Both the position numbers and the translations under genes were made by a program. This document shows positions 43,851-52,567 of a DNA stretch of 64,000 bases, piece by piece. Within the stretch, counting starts at the first letter, position 1, and every line of letters starts with the position of its first letter. The DNA comes from DATDAH01 sp036525535 (GTDB taxonomy: Bacteria; Actinomycetota; Acidimicrobiia; Acidimicrobiales; DATDAH01). Below the pieces are notes generated by a model. The model was not told the DNA's origin. It did no database searches and saw only the letters and a program-made list of their open reading frames with translations. Where the stretch lies: NCBI GenBank assembly GCA_036525535.1, contig DATDAH010000244.1:1-64000 (forward strand), read 5' to 3'.

Positions 43851-44650
43851 GCCGACTGATCCTTCCAGAAGCGGACGATGGCGGATTGGCTGGCGATGGC
43901 CAGGAGCTGGCCCGATTCGGACCAGAGCAGCACGGCCCCGTGGCCGAAGCCGCCGTGGACGGCCAGCACCCGGATGTCGAGCAGCACCCAGTCGGTGGGC
44001 TCCAGGCGAGCCACCCGGAACGTGTTGTCCAGGCTGTTGCCCCCGGCGGCCAGGCCCAACGCCTGGCCGATGCCGAAGGGGACGAAGTCACCGAGGATGG
44101 CCAGGGCCGCCCCGGACATGTCGAGGACCTCGGGCATGCGGGCCCAGAGGGCGCAGTTGCCGTTGCTGGGCGTGCCGTCCAGCTCGTCCAAGGGGCGGCC
44201 CACGGCGAGACGCTGCTCCATGCGGGAGGCCACCGACTCGTGCTCGAAGCGGTGGGTGCGGACGCCGCACTCGTCGGGGCCGGGAACGTCGGGCATCGTC
44301 GCCCACTCCCCCTCCGGCAGGAAAGGTCGAGAGCCGAGCGCGGCGTTGACGGTGAGGATCTCGATGTCATCGGTCCGACCGACGGCGCGGGCCTGGGTGA
44401 GGCTGCGGCCCTGCGCCCCGATGGTCACGTCGTACTCGACGACCGAGCCCGGGAGGGCGTAGGAGAGGTACTGGGCGGTGGCCCACACGACCGGCCGCTC
44501 GGTGATCTGCTCGAGGGCGACGATCGCCGCCGCCAGGCCGCAACCCCCGAACAGGAACCCGCCACCGGCGGTGATGCCGGGCACGACCGGGAGACGGAAG
44601 CCCGACGGGGTGCCGTCCGATTCGAGGCCGAGGAAGGTCCGGGCGTCCAT
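43847..44650 (-). CDS. Acyl-CoA thioesterase-family protein (double hot dog)
   Basis: 267 residues with a TesB-like double hot-dog layout: first domain with GGFLFGGCGLAAAIVALEQI and ATAQYLSYALPGSVVEYDV, second with WARMPEVLDMSGAALAILGDFVP and NTFRVARLEPTDWVLLDIRVLAVHGGFGHGAVLLWSESGQLLAIASQ, which is typical of these thioesterases. It cleaves acyl-CoA; chain preference unknown. A TAGGGT at 44660-44665 lies nine bases before the ATG. Confidence 0.82.
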   Translation of the reverse strand: MDARTFLGLESDGTPSGFRLPVVPGITAGGGFLFGGCGLAAAIVALEQITERPVVWATAQYLSYALPGSVVEYDVTIGAQGRSLTQARAVGRTDDIEILTVNAALGSRPFLPEGEWATMPDVPGPDECGVRTHRFEHESVASRMEQRLAVGRPLDELDGTPSNGNCALWARMPEVLDMSGAALAILGDFVPFGIGQALGLAAGGNSLDNTFRVARLEPTDWVLLDIRVLAVHGGFGHGAVLLWSESGQLLAIASQSAIVRFWKDQSA

Positions 44651-44883
44651 CGGCGCAGGACCCTATGGGACGGAGCAGGACCCGTGTGCGAACCCCCGCC
44701 TCCTCGTCGACCGGCCCGCCGCGTCCGGCGCAGGACGCTTCTCGCCACGCACCGCAGCCGGTTCACCTGCCCGAGTGACCCTGTCGTGCGCTCTCGGTGG
44801 TTCTGGGACCACGAAGCGCGATGTGACTGACGACCACCGTCCCCGCCGGTCTGACTGTCACACCCCCGGGGGAGACTGGAGGC

Positions 44884-45054
44884 ATGACACGGCAGTTGCG
44901 TCTCCTCGACCCCCCGGGCGACGAGTGGCGGATCGACGAGGAGACCCGCCGGGTCGGCCTGGCCGGTGTTGCTGCCGCCCGCGAGGCGCTGCGTTCCACC
45001 CGCCCTCCGGCCGCGGTTGCCGAGCACCCCGACGCGGCCCACGAGGCTGCTTGA
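44884..45054 (+). CDS. 56-residue small protein
   Basis: Begins MTRQLRLLDPPGDEWRIDEETRRVG and ends in an Ala/Pro-rich tail. A GGAGG and an upstream GGGGGAG precede the ATG. The Leu/Arg-rich start plus DEETRRVGLAG looks like a folded small domain rather than a chance frame. The 233 bases before it (44651-44883) hold no other candidate gene, apart from a CCCCCGGGGG palindrome near 44864. Not recognised. Confidence 0.5.
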   Translation: MTRQLRLLDPPGDEWRIDEETRRVGLAGVAAAREALRSTRPPAAVAEHPDAAHEAA

Positions 45055-45076
45055 CCGAGCCCGTTGGGCCACGTCG

Positions 45077-45082
45077 TAGGCT
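45077..45082 (+). promoter_or_regulatory. Leaderless-type -10 element of the thiolase
   Basis: TAGGCT six bases before the ATG at 45089. Confidence 0.5.
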
Positions 45083-45088
45083 CTGGGC

Positions 45089-46276
45089 ATGAGCCCGGGA
45101 TCCCCACGCGACATCGTCATCTGTGAAGCCGTCCGCACGCCCGTCGGGCGCCGCGGCGGTGGCCTGTCCACCATGCACTCCGCCGACCTCCTCGGCGTCG
45201 CCCTCAACGAGCTGATCGAACGGTCCGGCATCGACCCGGCCGAGGTCGGCCAGCTCATCGGGGGCTGCGTGTCCCAGGTGGGTCAGCAGTCCTTCAACGT
45301 CAGCCGCACGGCGTGGCTGACCGCCGGCCTGCCCATCTCGGTGGCCGCGACGACCGTGGACAGCCAGTGCGGCTCGTCCCAGCAGGCCACCAACTTCGCC
45401 ACCAGCCTGGTCGGCTCCGGCGTGGTCGACGTAGCCGTGGCCTGCGGCGTCGAGGTCATGAGTCGGGTGCCCATGGGTTCCAGCCTCGGCGACGGCGTCG
45501 GCAAGGCGATCCCCAAGTCCTACTTCGAGAAGTACGAGTGGACGAGCCAGTTCGAAGGGGCGGAGCGCATCGCCCAGAAGTGGGGCATCAGCCGCGAGGA
45601 GACCGACGCCTTCGGCCTCCTGTCGCAGGAGCGAGGCGCCCAGGCCTGGGCCGAGGACCGGTTCAGCACCCAGATCGTGGAGGTGGACGCCCCCGACCTC
45701 GGGGAAGACGGCAAGCCCACGGGGACCACGCACCACGTGGGCAAGGACGAGGGCTTGCGGGAGACCACCCTCGAGGGCCTGAGCCAGCTCAAGGCCGTGG
45801 CCGGCCCGGACGGCGTGCACACCGCCGGCACCTCCTCGCAGATCTCCGACGGTGCCGGGGCCGTGCTCATCGCCACCCGCGAGAAGGCCGAGGCCCTGGG
45901 CCTCACCCCCCGAGCCCGCGTCGTCGACACCTGCCTGGTCGGCAGCGACCCGGTCCTGATGCTGACCGGGCCCATCGACGCCACGCACCACCTCCTCGAG
46001 CGCAACTCGATGTCCATGGGCGACATCGACCTGGTCGAGATCAACGAAGCCTTCGCCTCGGTCGTCCTCGCCTGGGAGCGGGAGCTGAGCCCCGACATGG
46101 CCACCGTCAACCCCAACGGCGGGGCCATCGCCCTGGGCCATCCCCTCGGCGGCACCGGCGCCATCCTCACCACGAAGGCCCTGCACGAGCTGGAGCGCTC
46201 CGACCAGACCACCGCCCTGGTCACCATGTGCTGCGGTGGTGGCCTCGCCACCGGCACCCTTCTCGAGCGAATCTGA
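45089..46276 (+). CDS. Acetyl-CoA acetyltransferase-type thiolase
   Basis: 395 residues. Catalytic cysteine in TVDSQCGSSQQA (Cys94), NEAFASVVLAWER, the histidine of NPNGGAIALGHPLGGTGA and the second cysteine in MCCGGGLATG are all present, so this is an active degradative or biosynthetic thiolase. The FadA5-like context (FadE, FadD, MaoC nearby) suggests beta-oxidation of an acyl or sterol side chain. Alone on its transcript with its own promoter hexamer. Confidence 0.92.
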   Translation: MSPGSPRDIVICEAVRTPVGRRGGGLSTMHSADLLGVALNELIERSGIDPAEVGQLIGGCVSQVGQQSFNVSRTAWLTAGLPISVAATTVDSQCGSSQQATNFATSLVGSGVVDVAVACGVEVMSRVPMGSSLGDGVGKAIPKSYFEKYEWTSQFEGAERIAQKWGISREETDAFGLLSQERGAQAWAEDRFSTQIVEVDAPDLGEDGKPTGTTHHVGKDEGLRETTLEGLSQLKAVAGPDGVHTAGTSSQISDGAGAVLIATREKAEALGLTPRARVVDTCLVGSDPVLMLTGPIDATHHLLERNSMSMGDIDLVEINEAFASVVLAWERELSPDMATVNPNGGAIALGHPLGGTGAILTTKALHELERSDQTTALVTMCCGGGLATGTLLERI

Positions 46277-46374
46277 TCCCAGACCCGAGGCCCTGCCTGT
46301 CGGGATCCGACACGCAGTGCCTCGAGTGATTGCTACTTCCCCCGGCTGAACTCGTCATCTGAGGGAGGCGCGCC

Positions 46375-46881
46375 GTGCGGCGAGCCCTTGTCCTGGTCCT
46401 GCTCTGTCCACTCGCGTGCACGCGGTCGAGCGGTCCGCCCGTCGATCCCGGCGCCGCGACGGTGCTCCACGTCGTCGACGGCGACACGGTGGTCGTCGAC
46501 CTCGCCGGCGAGCAGGAGACCCTGCGTCTCATCGGCGTCGACACGCCGGAGACCGTCGATCCCGACCAGCCCCCCGAATGCTTCGGGGCCGAAGCCAGCG
46601 CCCACACCAAGGCGCTCCTGCCCGAGGGCACCGAGGTCCGCCTGACCCGCGACGTCGAGGCCCGGGATCGCTACGACCGGCTCCTCGTCTACGTCGAGCG
46701 AGCCGAGGACGACCTCTTCGTCAACCTCGACCTGGTGGCCGGCGGCTGGGCCGACGACTATCCGTTCCCACCCAACGTCGCCCACGAGCGGGACTTCGCC
46801 CTCGCCGTGGCCGAGGCCCGCGCCCAGGGCCTTGGCCTCTGGGCCACCTGCGGCAACGCCGACACCCCGGCGGGTGGGTAG
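46375..46881 (+). CDS. Thermonuclease (SNase)-family lipoprotein
   Basis: 168 residues. N-terminal signal with CPLAC lipobox (Cys15), then an OB-fold nuclease: TVLHVVDGDTVVVDLAGEQETLRLIGVDTPET, VRLTRDVEARDRYDRLLVYVERAEDDLFVNLDLVAGGWA and AEARAQGLGLW, the standard SNase signature set. It cuts DNA or RNA outside the membrane, probably calcium-dependent. The GTG has a GGGAGG six bases before it. Confidence 0.88.
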   Translation: MRRALVLVLLCPLACTRSSGPPVDPGAATVLHVVDGDTVVVDLAGEQETLRLIGVDTPETVDPDQPPECFGAEASAHTKALLPEGTEVRLTRDVEARDRYDRLLVYVERAEDDLFVNLDLVAGGWADDYPFPPNVAHERDFALAVAEARAQGLGLWATCGNADTPAGG

Positions 46882-46888
46882 GCGTCGG

Positions 46889-47037
46889 TCAGGTCGCCTC
46901 GGGGCAGGGGCGGCCGACCGACAGCACGGCACCGACGCCGTCCCGGGTGACCTTCCAGTCGCCGTCGATGCGGACCATCCTGACCGGCGGGCGGCGGCGA
47001 CGCTCTTGCCGTCGACGACCACGTCGACCAGTGACAT
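46889..47037 (-). pseudogene. Remnant of a SnoaL/NTF2-like or lumazine-binding-type protein C-terminus
   Basis: On the minus strand the frame ending in VRIDGDWKVTRDGVGAVLSVGRPCPEAT looks like the C-terminal strands of small secreted NTF2-like proteins, while VDVVVDGKSVAAAR sits just before it in another frame. The two join with a one-base shift. No start or remaining N-terminus is found. Weak, but the amino-acid pattern is not random-looking. Confidence 0.35.
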
Positions 47038-47050
47038 CAATCACAGTACT

Positions 47051-47096
47051 TTGCCGAGTCGGCAAGCTTGCACAGACTGCAATAATCCGGCATACT
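47051..47096 (+). promoter_or_regulatory. TetR operator and sigma-70-type promoter of the 47103 tetR
   Basis: Palindrome TTGCCGA-G-TCGGCAA (47051-47065) stands directly before -35 TTGCAC (47068-47073), 17-base spacer, -10 CATACT (47091-47096) and the ATG six bases later. Palindrome and promoter in this order are those of an autorepressing TetR gene. Confidence 0.65.
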
Positions 47097-47102
47097 GCAG
47101 AC

Positions 47103-47711
47103 ATGAGCGAGACGATCGGGCTGCGAGAGCGCAAGAAGGCCCAGACCCGCCGGGCCCTCACCGCGGCAGCCATCCGCCTGTCCATCGAGCGGGGCAGCCC
47201 CGACCGGGTCACGGTCGAAGAGATCAGCGAGGCGGCCGATGTCTCCCCCCGCACCTTCTTCAACTACTTCTCCTCGAAGGAGGACGCCGTCCTCGGCGTC
47301 GACCCGGAGCGCCGGACGGAGCTGCGGGCCGAGCTGGAGCTCCGCCCCGCCGACGAGGCGCCCGTCGAGGCACTGCGGGCCGCCCTCCTGTCGACGGCCG
47401 AGGGCATCGACGAGAACGCCGAGCTCTGGGCCCAACGTCTGCAGCTCGTGCGCGAGCACCCGACCCTGTCCGCCGGCTACGTGGCCAGCTTCGCCGACTT
47501 CGAGCGGGGCATGGTCGAGGCCATGGCCGCCCGCCTGGGCCTCGACCCCGACGCCGACCTCTACCCAGCGGTCGTCGTGGCCACGGCCCTGACCATCATG
47601 CGGGTGACGGTGAAGCACTGGCAGGCCACCGACGCCGACACCCCCCTGGCCGACCTCCTGGACGTCGCCTTCGACCAGTTGGCGGACGGCCTCGCCCTGC
47701 CCGCGGCCTGA
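47103..47711 (+). CDS. TetR-family transcriptional regulator
   Basis: 202 residues. HTH region RKKAQTRRALTAAAIRLSIERGSPDRVTVEEISEAADVSPRTFFNYFSSKEDAVLG (about 10-65), with the RTFFNYF signature of the TetR subgroup that usually regulates MDR exporters. The exporter gene follows 25 bases after its stop. The palindrome upstream is its likely operator; it would repress its own operon. Confidence 0.88.
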   Translation: MSETIGLRERKKAQTRRALTAAAIRLSIERGSPDRVTVEEISEAADVSPRTFFNYFSSKEDAVLGVDPERRTELRAELELRPADEAPVEALRAALLSTAEGIDENAELWAQRLQLVREHPTLSAGYVASFADFERGMVEAMAARLGLDPDADLYPAVVVATALTIMRVTVKHWQATDADTPLADLLDVAFDQLADGLALPAA

Positions 47712-47736
47712 CCTCCTGAGCGAACTGGATCCCCCC

Positions 47737-49314
47737 GTGCAGACCCCGACCGTGCCCGAAGCCGTGCCCACCACGAACCCCCTGACCCACCGTCAGATCC
47801 TGGTCATCTTCAGCGGTCTCATGCTCGGCATGCTCCTGGCCGCCCTCGACCAGACCATCGTGGCCACCGCCCTCCCCACCATCGTGGGCGACCTCGGCGG
47901 GCTCGACCACCTTTCCTGGGTGGTCACCTCCTACCTGCTGGCGGCGACGGTCTCGACGCCGATCTGGGGCAAGCTCGGCGACCTCCTGGGGCGCAAGCGC
48001 ATGTACCAGGTGGCCATCCTGGTCTTCCTGGTCGGCTCCGTCCTGTCCGGCCTCTCGACCTCGATGGCCCAGCTCATCGCCTTCCGGTTCGTACAGGGCC
48101 TCGGGGGCGGTGCCCTCATCGTCCTCGCCCAGGCGATCATCGCCGACGTCGTCAGCCCTCGCGAGCGGGGCCGCTACCAGGGCTACTTCGGCGCGCTGTT
48201 CGCCGCCTCCAGCGTGGCCGGCCCCCTCCTCGGCGGCTTCTTCACCGACCACCTGTCCTGGCGCTGGGTCTTCTACGTCAACCTCCCCCTCGGCATCCTC
48301 GCCCTGCTCGTGACCAGTGCCGTCCTGCCGGCGACGGGGGCCCGGGCCAGGGTGGTCATCGACTACCTGGGCGCCGGGCTGCTGGCCGGCGCGGTCAGCT
48401 GCATCGTCCTCGTGACCACCTGGGGCGGCACCCAGTACCCGTGGACCTCTCCCACGATCATCAGCCTCAGCGCCGCCGCGCTGGCCCTCGTCGGTGCCTT
48501 CGTGCTCGCAGAACGGCGAGCCGAGGAGCCGCTCCTGCCCCTCCGCCTGTTCCGCGGACCCATCTTCAGCGTGAGCAGCGGCGTGAGCTTCGTCATCGGC
48601 GTGGCCATGTTCGGCTCCATCAGCTTCCTGCCCCTGTTCCTGCAGGTGGTGGGCGGGGTGTCGGCCACGAACTCCGGCCTCCTGCTGGTCCCCTACATGT
48701 TGGGCATGCTGGGCGCCTCCGTCTGCGCCGGCCAGATCGTCACCCGGACGGGCAGGTACCGGGTCCTGCCGGTCATGGGAACGGGCATCGCCGTCCTGGG
48801 CCTGGCCCTGCTGTCCACCATGGACAGCAGCACGACCCGCCTGCAGTCCGGGGTCTACATGACGATCCTCGGGATCGGGCTCGGCTTGAGCATGCAGGTG
48901 CTGGTCCTGGCCACGCAGAACTCGGTGAAGGTGAGCGACCTCGGTGTGGCCACGTCCTCGGTCAACTTCTTCCGATCGGTCGGTGGCTCCGTCGGCGTGG
49001 CCATCTTCGGCGCCCTGTTCAACACCCGCCTGTCCGCCGAGCTCGCCGGCGGGGCGGGCGCCATCCAAGGCACGATCACCCCGCAGGCCATCGACGCCCT
49101 TCCGGCGACCGACAAGGCGGTGTTCATCGACGCCTTCGCCACGGCGCTCACCGACGTGTTCCTCATCGCCGTGCCCGTGATGATCGTGGCCTTCGTGCTG
49201 ACGTGGTTCCTGCGGGAGATCCCCCTCATGGCCAGCTCCGGCCAGGCCCGGGCCCTGGCCCAGGAGGGCGCCGTCCAGGAGACCGAGGTCGCCGCCGTGG
49301 CTCTGGCCGGCTAG
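47737..49314 (+). CDS. DHA2-family (EmrB/QacA) MFS drug/metabolite exporter
   Basis: 525 residues with 14 hydrophobic segments. LAALDQTIVATALPTIVGDL (motif D1 of DHA2 exporters), LGDLLGRKRMYQ (motif A), RFVQGLGGGALIVLAQAIIADV (motif B) and GPLLGGFFTDHLSWRWVFYVNLPLG (motif C) are all present. It exports lipophilic compounds with proton antiport. Co-transcribed with tetR. The end overlaps the convergent DUF4389 gene by four bases. Confidence 0.92.
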   Translation: MQTPTVPEAVPTTNPLTHRQILVIFSGLMLGMLLAALDQTIVATALPTIVGDLGGLDHLSWVVTSYLLAATVSTPIWGKLGDLLGRKRMYQVAILVFLVGSVLSGLSTSMAQLIAFRFVQGLGGGALIVLAQAIIADVVSPRERGRYQGYFGALFAASSVAGPLLGGFFTDHLSWRWVFYVNLPLGILALLVTSAVLPATGARARVVIDYLGAGLLAGAVSCIVLVTTWGGTQYPWTSPTIISLSAAALALVGAFVLAERRAEEPLLPLRLFRGPIFSVSSGVSFVIGVAMFGSISFLPLFLQVVGGVSATNSGLLLVPYMLGMLGASVCAGQIVTRTGRYRVLPVMGTGIAVLGLALLSTMDSSTTRLQSGVYMTILGIGLGLSMQVLVLATQNSVKVSDLGVATSSVNFFRSVGGSVGVAIFGALFNTRLSAELAGGAGAIQGTITPQAIDALPATDKAVFIDAFATALTDVFLIAVPVMIVAFVLTWFLREIPLMASSGQARALAQEGAVQETEVAAVALAG

Positions 49315-50729
49315 CGGTCGATCACCCCGTCGGGCTCCGTCCCGCCCTGGTCGAGGCGGAACGGCGGGTACTCGTCCCGCAGCAACAGGACGTACGCCAG
49401 CACCCTGAACACCCACCGGTTCAGCCCCACGATCAGGTCGAACAGGCCCCGCGCGTACCGGCTGGTGAAGAGCAGGCCGACCCCGGCGATGACCACCAGG
49501 ACCCCGATCAGCCCGGGCCCGACGCGTCGGCCACCCCACCACGCGCCGGCACCACCCCCGGCGAGGATCCCGATGATGATCAGGTGCGGGATGGCCAACA
49601 GCCAGGACTTCACCCAGACCAGGCCCCGGGAGAGCCGCTCCGGGTAGTCGACGTCGAAGCCGGCCCGGTCGTCGGCCTGGGCCTCGAACGCGAACGGCGG
49701 GTACCGGTCCGTGCCCAGCGCCGCGTACGAGTAGAAGCCGACCCGCCAGGTCCACCGCATCACGCCGACGGTGTACCCGAACAGCGAGCGGGGGTAGCGG
49801 CCGGTGAAGACGATGGCGAACCAGGCGATGATCCAGACCACGCCCACCCCCACCCAGAGGACGGCGAGCACGATCACGTGCGGGATGATCAGCACCCACT
49901 TGACCAGCCACAGCCAGCGGCTGAGCCCGTCGTCGAGATGACCGGTGAGGCGGATCGGCGCCGACGACGACACCGTCGACCCCATCGCAGGAACGGCCGC
50001 GGGGTGCGCGGCGCTGTGCCGGGAGAGCCCGACGGCGCCGAAGACCACGAGAAGGGCGCCGCCCACGAGGAACACGAACCCGCCGATGAGCAGGCCGATC
50101 CCCAGCGGCAGCAACCAGTCGACCTTGGCGGCCACGGCCGCGTCGACGCTGACCCCGGCCGAGCCGTCGGCGTTCATCACGACGACGACCCAGTCCCCGC
50201 TCTCCAGGTCCCAGACCAGTGGCTCGCCGTCGGTGCCCTGGGCCACCCAGAAGTCCTGGTCCGTGGGCGGATCGGCCTGGTCGGCACCGTCCCGGAACTG
50301 GTACTCGACCCGGAACGGGTCCACCTCGATGTCCTCGATCTGGGCCTGCGCGACCCCGTCCAGGTAGGCGGCCACGTCAGCGGCCGGCCCGATGCCGACG
50401 AAGGCCGGAGACTCCCCCACCCCCTCCACGTCGATGCGCACGGTGGCCAGGTCCCCGGCGTCGAACCAACGGGTGTCGCTGGGCGACACCCCGAGGTCCA
50501 GCTCGTCGGAGATGATCACCGGCGTCGCCGTGTCGAGGCGCTCGCTCGACGTCGAGAAGTAGCCGTCGTCGTCGCGCTGGGTGGCGTGGGCCCACGTCAG
50601 GGCCGCGCCGGCCAGCACCACCGCCCCGGCGACCAGCACGATGAGGGCACCGGCGACGATCATCAGGATCCGCCCCACCGGCGTCGGTGACGCCGGTGGC
50701 GTGGCGGGAGCAGGAGTGGGGTCGGTCAT
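49311..50729 (-). CDS. Polytopic membrane protein with two DUF4389 domains
   Basis: 472 residues: Pro/Thr-rich N-terminus, one membrane helix (about 20-45), an extracytoplasmic domain (about 60-215), a further pair of helices (about 215-245), then two DUF4389 units (about 275-365 and 390-465), each with a RL..GL.W.K..L.IPH block (SRWLWLVKWVLIIPHVIVL, SRGLVWVKSWLLAIPHLIIIG) and an R.PFR or RYPPF motif. Function unknown. No partner nearby. Confidence 0.8.
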   Translation of the reverse strand: MTDPTPAPATPPASPTPVGRILMIVAGALIVLVAGAVVLAGAALTWAHATQRDDDGYFSTSSERLDTATPVIISDELDLGVSPSDTRWFDAGDLATVRIDVEGVGESPAFVGIGPAADVAAYLDGVAQAQIEDIEVDPFRVEYQFRDGADQADPPTDQDFWVAQGTDGEPLVWDLESGDWVVVVMNADGSAGVSVDAAVAAKVDWLLPLGIGLLIGGFVFLVGGALLVVFGAVGLSRHSAAHPAAVPAMGSTVSSSAPIRLTGHLDDGLSRWLWLVKWVLIIPHVIVLAVLWVGVGVVWIIAWFAIVFTGRYPRSLFGYTVGVMRWTWRVGFYSYAALGTDRYPPFAFEAQADDRAGFDVDYPERLSRGLVWVKSWLLAIPHLIIIGILAGGGAGAWWGGRRVGPGLIGVLVVIAGVGLLFTSRYARGLFDLIVGLNRWVFRVLAYVLLLRDEYPPFRLDQGGTEPDGVIDR

Positions 50730-50794
50730 GGCCCCATGTTCGCGGTTGCGAGCGGGCCGTGCACCGCCAACGGTCCCGGGTCGCCTCGCGCCGG

Positions 50795-50800
50795 TAGCTT
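50795..50800 (+). promoter_or_regulatory. Leaderless-type -10 element of the YdjC gene
   Basis: TAGCTT six bases before the GTG at 50807. Confidence 0.5.
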
Positions 50801-50806
50801 GGTCGG

Positions 50807-51640
50807 GTGACATCGCTGGCGGAGCGTCTCGGCTACGACGCCGACGCCCGGCTGCTCATCCTCAACTGTGACGACCTCGGGTCGGCCCACGCCGCCAACC
50901 TGGCCGTCTACGAGGCCCTGCGCGACGGTGTGGCCACCAGCGCCTCGCTCATGGTCCCCTGCCCCTGGGCCCGGGATGCCGCCCAGCGCTACCTCGGTGA
51001 GGACGTCGGCGTCCATCTCACGCTCAACGCCGAGTGGGACGTCTACCGCTGGGGGCCGATCACCCAGGCTCCCTCTCTGCTCGACGGCGACGGCGGCTTT
51101 CCCCGCACCCTCGAGGACCTGTGGGACCACGGCGACATCGACGAGGTCCGCCGGGAGTGCCGGGCGCAGGTGGAACGGGCCATCCTCTGGGGCTTCGACG
51201 TCAGCCACCTCGACAGCCACATGGGCGGCCTGCAGCTCAAGGCCGAGTTCTTCGACGTCTACCTCGAGCTGGCCGTCGACTTCGGCCTCCCCCTCCGGCT
51301 CTCGGGGGCCTCGACCGAGCACCTGATCGGTTTCCCGTTCCGGGAGCTGGCGGCGGCGGAGGGCGTGGTGTTCCCCGACCACTTCGTCTACGTGCAGGGC
51401 GTCGGCAGCCGGGCGTCGCTGCAGGAGGCGCTGTTCGACCTGCGCCCCGGCGTCACCGAGGTCTACGTCCATCCCGCCGTCGACTCCGCCGAGCTGCGGG
51501 CGTCGTTCCCCGACTCCGCCGCCCGCATCGACGACCACGAGCTGGTCACCAGCGACACCGGCATCCGGGCGATGATCGAGCGCTCCGGCGTCCAGCTCAT
51601 CGGCTTCCGCGAGCTGCGCGACCTCCAGCGGGCGGGCTGA
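50807..51640 (+). CDS. YdjC/ChbG-family carbohydrate deacetylase
   Basis: 277 residues. The metal site is LLILNCDDLGSAHAANLAVYEAL (Asp-Asp) with VSHLDSHMGGLQ giving the His-x-x-His pattern, and DVGVHLTLNAEWDVYRW between them. ChbG removes acetyl groups from diacetylchitobiose. The nearby mca gene also acts on an N-acetyl or amide bond of a glucosamine derivative, but transcription is convergent, so a common pathway is only a guess. Confidence 0.87.
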   Translation: MTSLAERLGYDADARLLILNCDDLGSAHAANLAVYEALRDGVATSASLMVPCPWARDAAQRYLGEDVGVHLTLNAEWDVYRWGPITQAPSLLDGDGGFPRTLEDLWDHGDIDEVRRECRAQVERAILWGFDVSHLDSHMGGLQLKAEFFDVYLELAVDFGLPLRLSGASTEHLIGFPFRELAAAEGVVFPDHFVYVQGVGSRASLQEALFDLRPGVTEVYVHPAVDSAELRASFPDSAARIDDHELVTSDTGIRAMIERSGVQLIGFRELRDLQRAG

Positions 51641-51651
51641 GCCGCCGTCGA

Positions 51652-52503
51652 CTAGCGGAGGCCGGCGAACAGGTCGGTTTCGGGCAGCTCGGACTCGACC
51701 CGGCTCCGGGCCAGGACGTAGTCGTCGTAGGGGTGCACCGTGCGGGAGACGTCGCGGGGCAGGCCGAACCAGAACGGTGAGGTCGGGTCGACCTGGGTCT
51801 CGTGGGCCAGCAGCGAATCGAGGCGGACGTCGTACCAGTCGGCGATGTCGATGCTGGTGGTGATCTGGTCGTCCTGGCTGGGACGCTTGAACCAGTCCTC
51901 CCCGAAGGGGGACTCGATCCCCAGCTCCACGAACTTCTCGTGGGTGGCCTGGATGCGGGCCCGGGACCAGACGACGTAGTAGAGCTTCTGGGGCTCCCAC
52001 GGCTCGCCCATCTCGGGGTAGGCGGTGGGGTCGCCGGCCGCATCGAAGGCCGGGAGGCTGATGTCGTGGACCCGCAGGTGATCGGGGTGCGGGTAGCCCC
52101 GCTGGTCGTCGCCGTAGGTGATGATGACCTGTGGCTTCTCGCGCCGGATGATCTCGACGAAACGGCCGACGGCCTCCGACAGCGGGGCGTTGGCGAAGTT
52201 GTCGGGGTGGGCGTTGTCCTCGCTGTCGGGCATGCCGGAATCGCGGTAACCCAGCAGGACGACCTCGTCGTAGCCGATGACCTTCGCCGACCGGGCCAGC
52301 TCCTCCCGTCGGACGTCGTCGATCCGGTCACGGATCTCGGGCCGGTCCATCGCCGGGTTCAGGATGTCCCCCGCCTCGCCCCCGGTGGCGGTCACCAGGA
52401 CGGTTCGCACCCCCTCGTCGTGGTAACGGGCGACGGTCGGGGCCCCCTTGGAGGCCTCGTCGTCGGGGTGGGCGTGCACGGTCAGCAGGCAGAGGTCGGC
52501 CAT
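51652..52503 (-). CDS. mca: Mycothiol S-conjugate amidase (LmbE/PIG-L family)
   Basis: 283 residues. Zinc site VHAHPDDEASKG (HPDDE) plus the distal histidine in YGDDQRGYPHPDHLRVHD, and NAHPDNFANAPLSEAVGRFVEIIRREKPQVIITYG. The presence of the YPHPDH block and DDYVLARSR end distinguishes Mca from MshB. It hydrolyses mycothiol S-conjugates into a mercapturic acid for detoxification. The ATG follows a TACGTT hexamer by eight bases. Divergent from the glutamate dehydrogenase gene. Confidence 0.88.
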   Translation of the reverse strand: MADLCLLTVHAHPDDEASKGAPTVARYHDEGVRTVLVTATGGEAGDILNPAMDRPEIRDRIDDVRREELARSAKVIGYDEVVLLGYRDSGMPDSEDNAHPDNFANAPLSEAVGRFVEIIRREKPQVIITYGDDQRGYPHPDHLRVHDISLPAFDAAGDPTAYPEMGEPWEPQKLYYVVWSRARIQATHEKFVELGIESPFGEDWFKRPSQDDQITTSIDIADWYDVRLDSLLAHETQVDPTSPFWFGLPRDVSRTVHPYDDYVLARSRVESELPETDLFAGLR

Positions 52504-52511
52504 CGGCCAGG

Positions 52512-52517
52512 AACGTA
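52512..52517 (-). promoter_or_regulatory. Leaderless-type -10 element of mca
   Basis: TACGTT on the minus strand, eight bases before the ATG at 52503. Confidence 0.5.
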
Positions 52518-52567
52518 CCGCTGAGCTAGCGTGACGCCACCGACGGACGGCCACCACTGGGGGGACC

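Noticed and set aside
46333..47040. A 235-codon frame antisense to the thermonuclease gene
   Set aside because: Its start region overlaps the remnant described, but most of it lies opposite a well-supported SNase gene and has shadow-like composition.
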